Positions 24,184 to 36,520 of a DNA stretch of 64,000 bases are shown piece by piece. Below the pieces are notes generated by a model. It worked only from the letters and a program-made list of their open reading frames with translations. It searched no databases and was not told the origin of the DNA. Position 1 is the first letter of the stretch. Each line of letters begins with the position of its first letter. The position numbers were made by a program, and so were the translations under genes. Source of the DNA: Microglena sp. YARC (lineage: Eukaryota > Chlorophyta > Chlorophyceae > Chlamydomonadales > Chlamydomonadaceae); NCBI GenBank assembly GCA_022414725.1, contig CM039466.1, positions 34,901,004-34,965,003 on the forward strand, written 5' to 3'.

Positions 24184-25183
24184 NNNNNNNNNNNNNNNNN
24201 NNNNNNNNNNNNNNNNNNNNNNNNNNNNNNNNNNNNNNNNNNNNNNNNNNNNNNNNNNNNNNNNNNNNNNNNNNNNNNNNNNNNNNNNNNNNNNNNNNNN
24301 NNNNNNNNNNNNNNNNNNNNNNNNNNNNNNNNNNNNNNNNNNNNNNNNNNNNNNNNNNNNNNNNNNNNNNNNNNNNNNNNNNNNNNNNNNNNNNNNNNNN
24401 NNNNNNNNNNNNNNNNNNNNNNNNNNNNNNNNNNNNNNNNNNNNNNNNNNNNNNNNNNNNNNNNNNNNNNNNNNNNNNNNNNNNNNNNNNNNNNNNNNNN
24501 NNNNNNNNNNNNNNNNNNNNNNNNNNNNNNNNNNNNNNNNNNNNNNNNNNNNNNNNNNNNNNNNNNNNNNNNNNNNNNNNNNNNNNNNNNNNNNNNNNNN
24601 NNNNNNNNNNNNNNNNNNNNNNNNNNNNNNNNNNNNNNNNNNNNNNNNNNNNNNNNNNNNNNNNNNNNNNNNNNNNNNNNNNNNNNNNNNNNNNNNNNNN
24701 NNNNNNNNNNNNNNNNNNNNNNNNNNNNNNNNNNNNNNNNNNNNNNNNNNNNNNNNNNNNNNNNNNNNNNNNNNNNNNNNNNNNNNNNNNNNNNNNNNNN
24801 NNNNNNNNNNNNNNNNNNNNNNNNNNNNNNNNNNNNNNNNNNNNNNNNNNNNNNNNNNNNNNNNNNNNNNNNNNNNNNNNNNNNNNNNNNNNNNNNNNNN
24901 NNNNNNNNNNNNNNNNNNNNNNNNNNNNNNNNNNNNNNNNNNNNNNNNNNNNNNNNNNNNNNNNNNNNNNNNNNNNNNNNNNNNNNNNNNNNNNNNNNNN
25001 NNNNNNNNNNNNNNNNNNNNNNNNNNNNNNNNNNNNNNNNNNNNNNNNNNNNNNNNNNNNNNNNNNNNNNNNNNNNNNNNNNNNNNNNNNNNNNNNNNNN
25101 NNNNNNNNNNNNNNNNNNNNNNNNNNNNNNNNNNNNNNNNNNNNNNNNNNNNNNNNNNNNNNNNNNNNNNNNNNNNNNNNNNN
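24184..25183. other. Assembly gap, 1000 N
   Basis: Exactly 1000 undetermined bases, the usual placeholder for a scaffold join of unknown length. Coding frames reported through it are meaningless, and the join itself is unproven. Confidence 0.99.
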
Positions 25184-27069
25184 ACAACCAGACTCGTACC
25201 TGTACAAACAATCAATTAGTTAATAAACATTAATGAGCACGTATTTTCACACTGGTGAGTAATCGGTGTCGTAAACATATAGATGGAGGCGAAAGCGCCT
25301 GCATCAGAGCCTCAAGCGCCAATATTAATACATTGGATGCGGGCCTTGAGGAGTTCGAGTAGTGCTAGGCTAGCCGAGGGGTACCCTGCTGGTTCACACG
25401 GGCGCGCTGGCCCCAAGAGGTTCGTTTCACGTCTTGTAGGAAAGTGGCTGGGCGAGTGTAATAACTGGAGGAGCACAATATCGGTGGCACAGGTGTGGCT
25501 GGCCAAGTGATCTGCAGGTGTGTAATGGTTAAGGGAGGTGGTAACAGATGGATTGCATTAGGACCCTTTAGTGCACAAAATCGTCAATTGACGGGGTATC
25601 AACAATCTGGAATCGGATGGGGAGAACGACCGGACTGCCGAGAGATCCAAAGTACATATCTGCAGATATAGCGTTATTCCTGCCCTAGGCAAGTTGCACT
25701 TAGCAAGTCTAGGTATACTCCACCCTACGCCAGCGGAGTGCTGTAACGCAGACACTAGTGCCCTCATCCTGAGTCTGCACACCCGGCAAGAGGAGATCCA
25801 TTGAGCCCAAAGAAGCAGCACTTTGTGCGGCCTTCTGAGCATAGCTGAGGCTTCCGCGCCCCAGCCTCCCATCCGATATACTAATCGTGCCAGCAGGACG
25901 CTCGTGCTCACGCGTGGCCCTAGAAGATGTCAGCGGTGGAGTTAAAACCCACAGTCAATCTGTATATTTGATATATTCTTGTACAGGGCTTCGAGTTGTA
26001 ATTCTGAGCAACTATACCAAACACATTTCGTACGGCTTGTTTTGAGGCGTAATTTGTGCTTGTTGAAAGTTATGTTTTACAGCACCCACATGGGTTGAAA
26101 CAAAGGGGACTAATGTATTGACTGTTTTATCTTGTGCAAAGCTGCGTATGACTAGGTTATACTCGCGGTTGATGGTTATTTGTGCTGTTTGAGGTTTTGT
26201 GTTGAGGTATTTTGTCGCCTGTTGAAGATATTTTGTGCAGGCTGCTGTACAGGTATGTTGACACAGGGAGCATGCATCCTTAAGCTGATGCCTTGCAGTC
26301 TTTGACTCAAACCTGGCACATAGATCCAGTGCAGAAACATTAGTACCCCACCCAACACCGCCCTGGGACAGCATTGGTTTTAAACCACGTCGAGCTCCGC
26401 CTGTGTTGGGATTTCCCCCCCCCGCGCGCCAGTTGACCTCTAGCCCAATAGTACATGTTGTGAGCAACCCAATGGCGTGAGGCAAGACCAGACAACATAA
26501 CGACACCCACAGCCCTTCTCCCCACTTTGGCTAGCTCAACACCAGAATGCAGCTCACGGACCCCAAGCAAAAAGCTTTACAACTGCACCTTACTAGAGTG
26601 TTCTAGGAAGCTAAACAGAATTTCACAACGTCCAGACACTGTTCACAATATGTTGGGCTTTACCCCCAGTGGCTGGCTCATGGAGGCTGTCTCTACGAAG
26701 CTGCGGCTTGTTGTGCTTTCGGAAGAGTAAAAACTATGCGGGTGTCATTAGCCCTTGACCATCGAAATCACTCACTTGGAGCATACAAACATGAACCACA
26801 TCACGGATCTAATACAACATGAGGCTAGTAGGACCATTGGGCACATAAGAAGACAATTTGAGAAGAGCGCTGAGCTCAGTTTACGCGCGACAACATGTCA
26901 AAAAGCTGGCTAGGCATTTATGGGCATTAAGACCTCACACCACGAAACGTAGGTTGTTCCTCTGCACACGCTGCAATCTGTGTTGCAAACCCTCTAACAA
27001 ACTCCATAACGCAATTACCAGCTCGAAAAACCGCTGTTGCGCAGAGTATAGGCCAATGCCGTGCGCTAT
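25184..27069. other. Unassigned sequence left of the IPT/TIG array
   Basis: There are several ORFs of 60-160 codons on both strands (longest 26012-26506, minus), but none with a motif or consistent composition. It may hold further 3' exons and introns of the minus-strand IPT/TIG gene, too diverged or too error-laden to read. Confidence 0.4.
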
Positions 27070-27589
27070 GCGCCTGGTTTTGGCAAGAGCTTCGTATTAT
27101 AGAGGATATCACGAATCCGCAAATAACACGCCTTACCAACCACCTCTCCCACCTGCCCAGCATTATTGAGCCCTTCGCAGTAGTCTCCTAGGCCTAAATC
27201 ATGTGTTGCTGACTGTTCCGACAGGGTCTTCAACCTCAGCACCGAATCCTGGCGTGCGCTGAGTTTTAATTTGATAAACCGCTGGATCCAAATTGTCCAA
27301 AACAAAGTACACATATTATCTGCATTTCACTTACCCACCACATCTACACACCCTCACCATTTCCTCTTTACAGGGTCCAAAGCGTGTCGGGAGTCAGTGT
27401 GCTCCCAGTCGAGCGGACCATGAATCTTCAGCCTCCGGCTAAGTAGCAATTTGCATGTGCACATATTGGGTAAAGGGGTCAGGACCTCATCTACTATATA
27501 TAAACAAAAGGGGGGGGTCGGGAGGGGTGGGTGATGTGCGATGGGCATGTTATGTCCTTCCTTTGTTCTAGGGGCCAGAGCCCACTCAC

Positions 27590-27940
27590 CCCATAATGGA
27601 CCTCACGAACATCACTGTTTGCCTGGCGCCCGATGTAACAGTATTGGTCAACCACACTGATGGGTCATCACCTGCAGCTTTGTACTTCGGAAGGCGATTA
27701 ACACCGGTACGCCCATGTTACAAGAATCTACTTCCCAAGTGCGTGTATGCGGCAGGAATTTGGTGGTAGTGGTTCCAGCTCCGGCGTGACTGTTATTGAC
27801 ACAAGCATCGCCTCCCAGACGGCGGTAACAACTGACATCTCCGGTGTGGCGAACTTGACGCCCATAATGACAATATTTCACTGTGCCTGGCAGTACCCGG
27901 GAGTGGAAGGCTGACAGATGTTACGACAGGAGGGGGGCAA
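27590..27940 (-). CDS. IPT/TIG exon copy 1 (diverged)
   Basis: It aligns to the consensus exon, with insertions bringing it to about 350 bp. The donor border (CCCACTCAC on the plus strand) and acceptor border (GGGGCAA/CTGCAG) are both present. The frame is broken by indels, and it is the least similar of the readable copies. Confidence 0.55.
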
Positions 27941-28584
27941 CTGCAGGTGCGGCAAAGATCACATGGATTCAGATTGTAGGAAAACGTGGACAGCGCCTGC
28001 GGCAGGTGGCAAGTTGTCGTCAGTTAGTGTGTACCTTGATGGAAGGCGAGGCGGAAAGTTATGGTTACAACTACGGGAAGTGTGGGTGGCTAACATTCCA
28101 GCGGATTCATGTATAAGGGTTTAGGCGTACAACATAGCTCATTTTACTATGAAACTAGTCTTCAAGGTCTGGTGGGCAGCAGAAGACAAAGGACTGACAG
28201 TTGTAGGCCGGACCCATGGGCTATGTGTGCGAAGCTGGTGGCGGGAGAGTTGGCAATGGAGGATTTACCAATCAGTAAATAGATACCAAACAACCTCTCC
28301 CACTGGGCATTGGCCCTTAGAGTAGTACTAGACTAATCGTGTGTTGCTGTTGAGTTGGCAGGGATTTCAACTCAATAACACACAATTTGGCGTTGGCTGA
28401 GGTTTAATTAAGAAACGGCCATCTCCCAATGTCCAAGTACATAGCAACCATGATCTAGGCGGTGGCGGGGTGTCTGTGTCAGTTGTGACATGATGCCAGC
28501 GGGTTATCTTATCTACAACAAGGGGGGAGGAGAGAGCTCCGTTCTGGGATGTTGTCCTTCCTGCAGGGGTGAAGAGCCACTTAC

Positions 28585-28971
28585 CATATGTGACCTACGA
28601 CTATTCACTGTTGCTTTGGTCGCTTCACGAAGCTGTGAACAGATTTGGTTACAACTAGCCTTACTTGCATGGCGTGATCCGTCGCGCACTTGGCAGCGCG
28701 GCTAGTCATGCGCCTATGTTAATTTCGAACGTGGTAGTTGGTTCCAGCTCGGGCGTCGTATGGACACAAGCATCGCCTCCAACCGTGTGAGCGCGTGTAG
28801 GTTGCAGGGTAAACACTGAAACATCTCCAATGAGGAGTTAGTCGGCGGCTGGCGAAATCTGAGCCCCTGTTATTAATGACAATATTGGGACCTGCTGCTC
28901 TGCAGTCTACCCTCGGAGTAGGAAGAGGACTGATCGAGAATGTACGACAGGGAGAGGGCAAACTGGCAAGT
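28585..28971 (-). CDS. IPT/TIG exon copy 2 (diverged, insertion-bearing)
   Basis: The middle is lengthened by unrelated-looking sequence. Landmarks at both ends are recognisable (CCACTTACCATATGTGACC on the left, GGGCAAACTGGCAAG on the right). It is not translatable as written. Confidence 0.45.
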
Positions 28972-29620
28972 GCTGTAGCGATATATTATGCACTATGGGT
29001 TCCAGCTGTAGGGTGTGGGGTGACAGGTTCGGTGGGGCAGGTGTGGGTACCCAATACTCGTGAGCGCAAAGGTTGTGTCAGTAGTGTGTTACCTTGAGGG
29101 AAGGCCGATGGCAGAAGTTATGGCTACTAAGTACAAGTGTCCGGATATTCAACATCACGGAGGGTTCATGTACATATGTATTGTTAGCAGACGAGGGATA
29201 CAACAAAGCTTTTCATTGAAACTAGTCTCAAGAGGGTCGGCAGAGAGACAGTAGGGGTGACCATTGTGCGCCGGATGCTATGTATTCAGAAGAGGTGGCA
29301 CATGAGAGTACATGGGAGGATTTAGGGGCCAACTCAGTAAAACTAAGGATCACCAACACCTCTCCCACTGGGCGTTTGGCCCTTGCAGCAGCATATACTA
29401 AATCGTGTGTTGTTTGTGGCAGGTTTTTAACCCTCAGCACAAATCTTGGCGTTGCTGAGTTTTTAATTTAAGAACCGATCCAATTCAGTCCATGAAACCA
29501 TGAATCAGGGATGGCGGGGTGGTGTCAGTGTGACATGATGGCAGGGTATCTATCTACAAAAACAAGGGGGGAGAGGGTGTCTGGATTGTTGTCCTTCCTG
29601 CAGGGGAATGAGCCCATCAC

Positions 29621-29893
29621 CCATATGTGACCACGACATCGACTGGTTGCTGGCGCCCGATGTAACAGTATTGGTCACCACCACTGCATGGCTTCCTGCA
29701 GCCTTGGCAGCGGATGCGCAGGTAATTTGGGTGGTAGTGGTTCCAGCTCCGGCGTCTATGACACAAGCATCGCCTCCAACGGTAACCCACTGACATACTC
29801 CGGGTGGCATAACTCTGAGCGCGCATAATGACAATATTGACTGTCCTAGGCAGTACCTCGAGAAGGGCTGACAGATGTACGACAGGAGGGCAA
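29621..29893 (-). CDS. IPT/TIG exon copy 3
   Basis: Close to consensus with a few indels. On the minus strand it reads IVIM, GDACVIDAGAGTTTTQITC and AAGSHAVVVTNTVTSGASN in shifting frames. A GT donor follows the Tyr-Gly codon. Confidence 0.7.
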
Positions 29894-30474
29894 CTGCAAG
29901 CTCGGCGAACAATATCACATGGTTCAATCGAGGGGTGACAGTGCGGGCCAGGGTAGCAGCGTGTGTCAGTAGTGTGTACCTTGATGGAAGGCGAGCAGAA
30001 CCATAAGTTATGGTACAAGTACAAGTGTGGTACAACATCACGAGGGTTCATGTATATGTATTAGCAACGAGGTAAACAAAGCGTTCATGAAAACTAGTCT
30101 CAAGAGGTGCAGCAGAGACAGTAGGGTGACAGTGTGGGCCGGATGGCTATGTATGCAAAGTGTGGCAGAGAGTCAATGGAGGATTAGCAATCAGTAAATA
30201 AGCATACCAAACACCTCTCCCACTGGGCGTTGGCCCTTGCCAGCCATCATATACTAATCGTGTGTGCTGTTGGTTGGCAGGGTTCAACCCTCAGCACAAT
30301 CTTGGCGTTGGCTGAGTTTTAAGATAAGAAAAACGATCAATGTCAAGTTCCATGAAACCATGAATCAGGATGGCGGGTGTGTGTCAGCGTGTACATGTTG
30401 GCAGGGTTATCTATCTACAAAACAAGGGAGAGGGTGTCTGGGTGTTGTCCTTCCTGCAGGGGAGAGCCACTCAC

Positions 30475-30740
30475 CATATATGACCACAGACATCACTGTG
30501 CTGGCGGCCCGATGTAACAGTATGGTCACCACCTGCATGCTTCCTGCAGCCTTGGCAGCGGTGCCGTAGGTAATTTGGGTGGTATGGTTCCAGCTCCGGG
30601 CGTCTATGACACAAGCATCGCCTCCAACAGGTAACACTGACATCTCCGGTGGCAAACTTGAGCCCATAAATGACAATATTTGACTGTGCCGGCAGTACCT
30701 CGGGAGGAAGGGCTGACAGATGTATACGACGGAGGGGCAA
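30475..30740 (-). CDS. IPT/TIG exon copy 4
   Basis: A near-consensus exon of about 266 bp with both splice borders. Small indels break the frame in the first and middle thirds. Confidence 0.7.
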
Positions 30741-31322
30741 ACTGCAAAGTGCGGCGAAATGATCACATGGGTTCAGATGTAGTGGGACAGTGCGGCAGGG
30801 TAAGCAAAAAGGGTTCACGTTAGTGTGTACCTTGATGGAAGGCAGCAGAAGTTATGGTACAAGTACAAGTGTGGTACAACATCACGAGGGTTCATGTATA
30901 TGTATTTAGGCAACTAGGCGCAAACAAAGCGTTTATGAAAACTAGTCTCAAGACGGTGCAGCAGAGACAGTAGGGTGACAGTGTGCCGGATGGCTATGTA
31001 TCAAAGTGGCCAAGAGAGTAATGGAGATTTTAGCCCAATCCAGTAAATAAGATTACCAACACCTCTCCCACTGGCGTGCCCTTGCCAGCAGCAATATACT
31101 AATCTGTGTGCTGTGGTGGCCGGGTACAAACCCTCAGCACAATCTTGCGTTGCGCTGGAGTTTTTAAGATAAGAAACCGATCAATGTCCAAGTTCCTGAT
31201 CAGGGATGGCGGGGTGTGTGGTCAAGTGTGACATGTTGGCAGGGTTATCTATCTACAAAACAAGGGGGGGAGAGGGTGTCTGGGATGTTGTCCTTCCTGC
31301 AGGGGACGAAAGGCCCACTCAC

Positions 31323-31585
31323 CATATGTGACCACGACATCACTGTTGTGGCGGCCCGATGTAAACAGTATTGTTCACCACCACTGCATGGCTCCTGCAG
31401 CCTTGCAGCGGATGCGCAGGTAAATTTGGGTGTAGTGGTTCCAGCTCCGGCCCGCTATACAAAGGCATCGCCCTCCAACTAACACTGACATCTCCGGTGG
31501 CAAACTCTGAGCCAATAATGACAATATTGACTGTGCCGGCAGTACCTCGGAGGAAGGCTGACGAGATTGTTACGACAGAGGGGCA
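31323..31585 (-). CDS. IPT/TIG exon copy 5
   Basis: A near-consensus exon, 263 bp, with both splice borders. A short deletion removes part of the VTVGG strand codons. Confidence 0.7.
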
Positions 31586-32185
31586 ACTGCAAGTGCGGCC
31601 AAAATATCACATGGGTTCAGATGTAGGGGGACAGTCGGCAGGGTAAGCAAGGTGTGTCAGGTATGTGTCTACTTGATGGAGGGCGAGGCAGAAGTTATGT
31701 GGGTACAAGCTACAAGTGTGGTACAACATCACGAGGGTTCATGTATATGTATTTAGGCAACTAGGCGTACAACAAAGCGTTTCATGAAACTAGTCTCAAG
31801 AGGTGGCAGCAGAGACAGTAGGGTGACAGTGTGGCCGGATGGCTATGTATGCAAAGGGTGGCAAGAGAGTAATGGAGGATTTAGCCAAAATCACGTAAAT
31901 AAGTACCAAACACCTCCTCCCACTGGGCGTTTGGCCCTTGCAGCAGCATATACTAATCTGTGTGTCTGCTGTTGGTGGCCAGGTCTTAACCTCAGCACAA
32001 TCTTGGCGTTGGCCTGAGTTTTAATTTTAAGAAACGATCAATGTCCAACGTTCCATTGAAAACCATGATCAGGGATGGCGGGGTGTGTGTCAGTGTGACA
32101 TGATGGCAGGGTTATCTATCTACAAAACAAGGGGGGGAGAGGGTGTCTGGGATGTTGTCCTTCCTGCAGGGGAGAGCCCACTCAC

Positions 32186-32455
32186 CATATGTGACCACGA
32201 CATCACTGTTGCTGGCGCCCGATGTAACAGTATTGGTCACCACCACTGCATGGCTTCCTGCAGCCTTGGCAGCGGATGCGCAGGTAATTTGGGTGGTAGT
32301 GGTTCCAGCTCCGGCGTCTATGACACAAGCATCGCCTCCAACGGTAACACTGACATCTCCGTGGCCAAACTCTGATTGCCCATAATGGACAATATTGACT
32401 GTGCCGGCCAGTACCTGGGCAAGAAGGGCTGACAGATGTTACGACAGGAGGGGCA
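32186..32455 (-). CDS. IPT/TIG exon copy 6 (one of the best preserved)
   Basis: The 270-bp exon reads on the minus strand as one IPT/TIG (immunoglobulin-like, plexin/transcription-factor) domain of 89 residues. It has a PPVVTSVSPSS-type start, an IVIMGSEF strand, a VTVGGDACVID strand with the usual Cys, TTTQITCASAAKAAGSHAVV with the second Cys, and ends ...VVVTYG. It starts after AG and ends before GTGAGT, in phase 1 at both ends, so any number of copies splices in frame. IPT/TIG repeats build extracellular or surface stalks in plexins, fibrocystin-like and protist surface proteins. Confidence 0.85.
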
Positions 32456-33047
32456 ACTGCAGTGCCGGCAAAATATCACATGGTTCAGATGTAGCGGTGA
32501 CATGCGTGGCCAGGGTAGCAAGGTGTGTCTAGTATGTGTACCTTGATGGAAGGCGAGGCAGAAGTTATGGTACAAGTACAAGTGTGGTACAACATCACGA
32601 GGGTTCATGTATATGTATTTAGGCAACTAGGCGTACACAAAGCGTTTCTAAACTAGTCTCAAGAGGCACATGGACCTCTCGAGACTCACACAGCTAAGAC
32701 CTCATAGGGAACAAACGATATCAACTCTTTGTGCTCGGCCGACTCATGGCTCAATGCTCCAAAGGGTGGCAGAGACCCGAGGTGGCGAGCTTTAGCCACA
32801 GTGCCGCATCCAGGTGGTGGATACATACCAAAACAGGGTTTATCTATGGCGTGGCCCTAGTGCCACAACCAGCATATACTACATCCATTCTCCCAATCGG
32901 GTATGCTGTACTGTTGGGCGTGCAGGCGAGTCCAAGTGAAACCATATCACGGATGCGGCGGTGGTGTGTCCTGCTTCCAGTGTGACTGTCACACTGTTAT
33001 ACTATCACAAAACAAGGGGGAGCAGTGTCTGATGTTGTCCTTAAAGG

Positions 33048-33220
33048 CGACAACATCACTGTGATGTCTATATTGCACCACCACTGCCATGCTTCCTGCA
33101 CGCCTCGGCAGGCCGGATGCCTAATCGTAAAGCATGACACAAGCATCGCCTCCAACCGGTGCACTCCGGTGGCCAAACTCTGAGACCCATAATGACAATA
33201 CAGTCAGTGTGACATTGGCA
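33048..33220 (-). pseudogene. IPT/TIG exon copy 7 (shortened)
   Basis: Only parts of the exon remain: the AACATCACTG end, the ACACAAGCATCGCCTCCAAC centre and the CCATAATGACAATA segment. The surrounding intron is also shuffled. Confidence 0.5.
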
Positions 33221-33566
33221 ACACTATCACATGCTCAGATGCTAGCATTGTCGCCAGAGTTAGCAAGTAGTAGATGCGCGAGGCAGGATGTATTTAGGGT
33301 TGTCATGGGCGGTTATCTCAAGTCCTCCAGCGACCAAGGTTGCCCAGGGTCGACATAAAGCCAGGCACACATGGGGGGAGAGTGCAACAGACGCTGGGAA
33401 ATTACAGTATTACATATCTTGACCACGCATGAGCACCTGGCTACCCACCCGTGCCGGGCACACAGATGGTTGGTTCCCAGTGCAGGCGCCGGAACAAGCA
33501 TCACATGGTAGCAATAGGTGTATTTCTACTAACAAAACAAGGGGGGAGAGGGAGTGTCTTCGCGTT

Positions 33567-33707
33567 GACCACGACATCAATCTGGGGATATTGTCACCAT
33601 GCCCAAAGCAGGTTTCCTATGTCCCACACGGTAAACCACGGTAACACTGTAAACTCTAAGCGTACTCGTACCTCGGAGGAAGCTGACAGATGTTACACAG
33701 GAGGCAA
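33567..33707 (-). pseudogene. IPT/TIG exon copy 8 (about half deleted)
   Basis: The ends match the consensus (GACCACGACATCA; GAGGCAACTGCAAG) but the central half is missing. It could be an assembly collapse. Confidence 0.5.
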
Positions 33708-34295
33708 CTGCAAGTGGCGAAAATCACATGGTTCAGATGTAGGGTGACAGAGGTAGCAAGGTGTCAGTAGTGCCTGCTACCTATTGAAGGCGAGCAAAGT
33801 TATGGTACAAGTACAAGTGTGTACAACATCACGAGGGCTCATGTATATGTATTTAGGCAACCTAGGCGTACAACAACGTCGTTCATGAAACTAGTCTCAA
33901 GAAAGGTTACGGCAGCAGAGACAGTAGAATCACGGTGACAGTGTGGCCGGATGGCTATGTATGCAAAGGGTGGCAAGAGAGTAATGGAGGATTTAGCCAA
34001 TCAGTAAATAAGATACCAACACCTCTCCCACTGGGCGTTGGCCCTTGCAGCAGCATATACTAATCGTGTGTTGCTGTTGGTGGCAGGGTACAACCCTCAG
34101 CACAATCTTGGCGTTGGCTGAGTTTTAAGATAAGAAACCGATCAATGTCCAAGTTCCATGATCAGGGATGCGGGCCAGGGTTCCACCAGCGGGCTGTGTG
34201 TCAGTCAGTGACATGTGCAGGTTATCTATCTACAAAACAAGGGGGGGAGAGGGTGTCTGGGATGTTGTCCTTCCTGCAGGGGAGAGCCCACTCAC

Positions 34296-34565
34296 CATAT
34301 TTGACCACGACATCACTGTTGCTGGCGCCCGATGTAACAGTATTGGTCACCACCACTGCATGGCTTCCTGCAGCCTTGGCAGCGGGCCTGCTGATGCGCA
34401 GTCAGTGGGTGGTAGTGTTCCAGCTCCGCTCTATGACACAAGCATCGCCTCCAACGGTAACACTGACATCTCCGGTGGCAAACTCTGAGCCCATAATGAC
34501 AATATTGACTGTGCCGGCAGTACCTCGGGAGGAAGGGCTGACAGATGTTACGACAGGAGGGGCAA
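34296..34565 (-). CDS. IPT/TIG exon copy 9
   Basis: The flanks and 3' two thirds are near-consensus and give the VVTSVSPSSR, GTVNIVIMGSEFATGD and VSVTVGGDACVI segments cleanly. A small insertion and deletion near 34386-34430 break the frame in the TTTTQITC region. Confidence 0.8.
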
Positions 34566-35163
34566 CTCAAGTGCGGCAAAATATCACATGGGTTCAGATG
34601 TAGGGTGACAGTGCGGCAGGGTAGCAAGGTGTGTCAGTAGTGTGTACCTTGATGGAAGGCGAGGCAGAAGTTATGGTACAAGTACAAGTGTGGTACAACA
34701 TCACGAGGGTTCATGTATATGTATTTAGGCAACTAGGCGTACAACAAAGCGTTTCATGAAACTAGTCTCAAAAGACGGCGGTGGCAGCAGAGACAGCATA
34801 GTGACAGTGTGCCGATGCTATGTATGCCAAAGGGTGGCAAGAGAGTAATGGAGGATTTAGCCAATCAGTAAATAAATACCAACCACCTCTCCCACTGCGG
34901 CGTGCCCTTGCAGCACACATATACTTAATCGGTGCTGTTTTTGGGCGTCCGTGGCAGGTTCAACCCTCAGCACAATCTTGGCGTTGGCTAAGTTTAATTT
35001 AAGAAACCGATCCAATGTCCAAGTTCCATGAAACCATATCAGTATGGGAAGTGGGGTGTGTGTCAGCTGTGACATGATGGCAGGTTATCATCTACAAAAA
35101 AACAAGGGGGGAGAAATGGTGTCGTGGGATGTTGTCCTTCCTGCAGGGGCAGAGCCCACTCAC

Positions 35164-35419
35164 CATATGTGACCACGACATCACTGTTGCTGGCGCCCGA
35201 TTAACAATATTGGTCACCACCACTGCATGCTTCCTGCACCTTGGCAGCGCATGCCAGTAATTTGGGTTAGTGTTCCAGCTCCGGCGTCTATGACACAAGG
35301 CATCCCTCCAACGGTAACACTGAACATCTCCGGTGCAAACTCTGACCCCATAATACAATATTTGACTTCCCGCGCAGTACCTCGAGAAGGGCTGACAGCA
35401 TGTTACGACAGAGGGGCAA
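35164..35419 (-). CDS. IPT/TIG exon copy 10
   Basis: A near-consensus exon of 256 bp with both borders and several one-base deletions. The neighbouring intron matches the other units. Confidence 0.65.
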
Positions 35420-35975
35420 CTGCAAGTGCGGCGAAAGATCACATGGGTTCAGAGTAGGGTTGACAGTGCGGCAGGTAGCAAGTGTGTCAGTAGTTGTACC
35501 TTGATGAAGGCGAGCAGAAGTTATGCGGTACAAGTACAAGTGTACAACATCACGAGGGTCATGTATATCGTATTTAGGCAACTAGGCGTACAAACAAAGC
35601 GTCTTCATGAAAACTAGTCTCACAAGCAGAGAAGTAGGGGCTGACAGTGTGGCCGAGGTGCCTTGTAATGCAAGCCGTGCAAGAGCAGTAATGAGGATTT
35701 AGCCAATTCAGTAAATAAGATACCAACACCTCTCCACTGGGCGACGCCCTGCCCTAGCAAGCATATACTAATCGTGTGTCTGCTGAGGGTTCAACCCTCA
35801 GCACCAATCTTGGCGTTGGCTAAGTTAAATAAGAAACCGATCAATGTCCAAGTTCCATGAAACCAGATCAGGCCTATGGAGTTGGTTGACATGTTGGACC
35901 AAAAGCGTCTCTATCTACAAAACACAAGAGAGGGTGTCTCGGATGTGTCCTTCCTGCAGGGGTGAGCCCACTCAC

Positions 35976-36244
35976 CAAATGTGACCACGACATCACTGTT
36001 GCTGGCGCCCGATTTGTTACATATTGGTCACCACCACTGCATGCTTCCTGCAAGCCTTGCAGCGCACTCCACTGGCATGCGCAGTAATTTGGGTGTAGTG
36101 GTTCCAGCTCCCGGCGTCATGAACACATCGCCTCCAACGCGAACACTGACATCTCCGGTGGCAAACTCTGACCCATAATGACAATATTGACTGTGCCGCA
36201 GTACCTCGGGAGAAAGTCTGACAGATGTGTACGACAGATGGCAA
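35976..36244 (-). CDS. IPT/TIG exon copy 11 (most 5' readable)
   Basis: The 269-bp exon has both splice borders and scattered indels. Upstream of it (higher coordinates) the intron continues to about 36520, where the unrelated GGTAACCAACCAA array begins. The 5' part of the gene is therefore not seen. Confidence 0.65.
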
Positions 36245-36520
36245 CTGCAATCGCCCGGCAAAATATTCACATGGGTTCAGATGTAGAGGTTGACAGTGCG
36301 GCAGGGTAGCAAGGTGTGTCCAGTAGTGTATCTTACGGAAGGCGAGGCAGATTATGTACAACTGCAAGTGCGTCGCAACATCACGAGGGGTTCATGTATA
36401 TGTATTTAGGCCGGACTAGCGTACAACAAAGCGTTTCATGAAACTAGTCTCAAAGAAGTCAGTGGCAGCAGATACAGTAGGGTGACAGTGGGCAGGATGG
36501 CAATGGTGCGATGAGGCAAG

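Larger units (their letters stand above)
27070..36520 (-). repeat. Tandem array of about eleven 0.87-kb exon-intron units
   Basis: Landmarks such as GGGGAGAGCCCACTCACC recur at about 30464, 31300, 32169, 34280, 35150 and 35957, giving 810-870-bp spacing. The part between 32650 and 33790 is scrambled and shortened. Each unit holds one minus-strand exon for an IPT/TIG domain and an intron with strongly conserved sequence (GGTACAAGTACAAGTGTGG; AACTAGTCTCAAGAGG). High intron similarity means recent amplification or gene conversion. Scattered one-base indels, often in homopolymers, point to consensus error. Confidence 0.9.

Noticed and set aside
23803..25233. ORFs of 349-476 codons
   Set aside because: They consist of translated Ns in the assembly gap.
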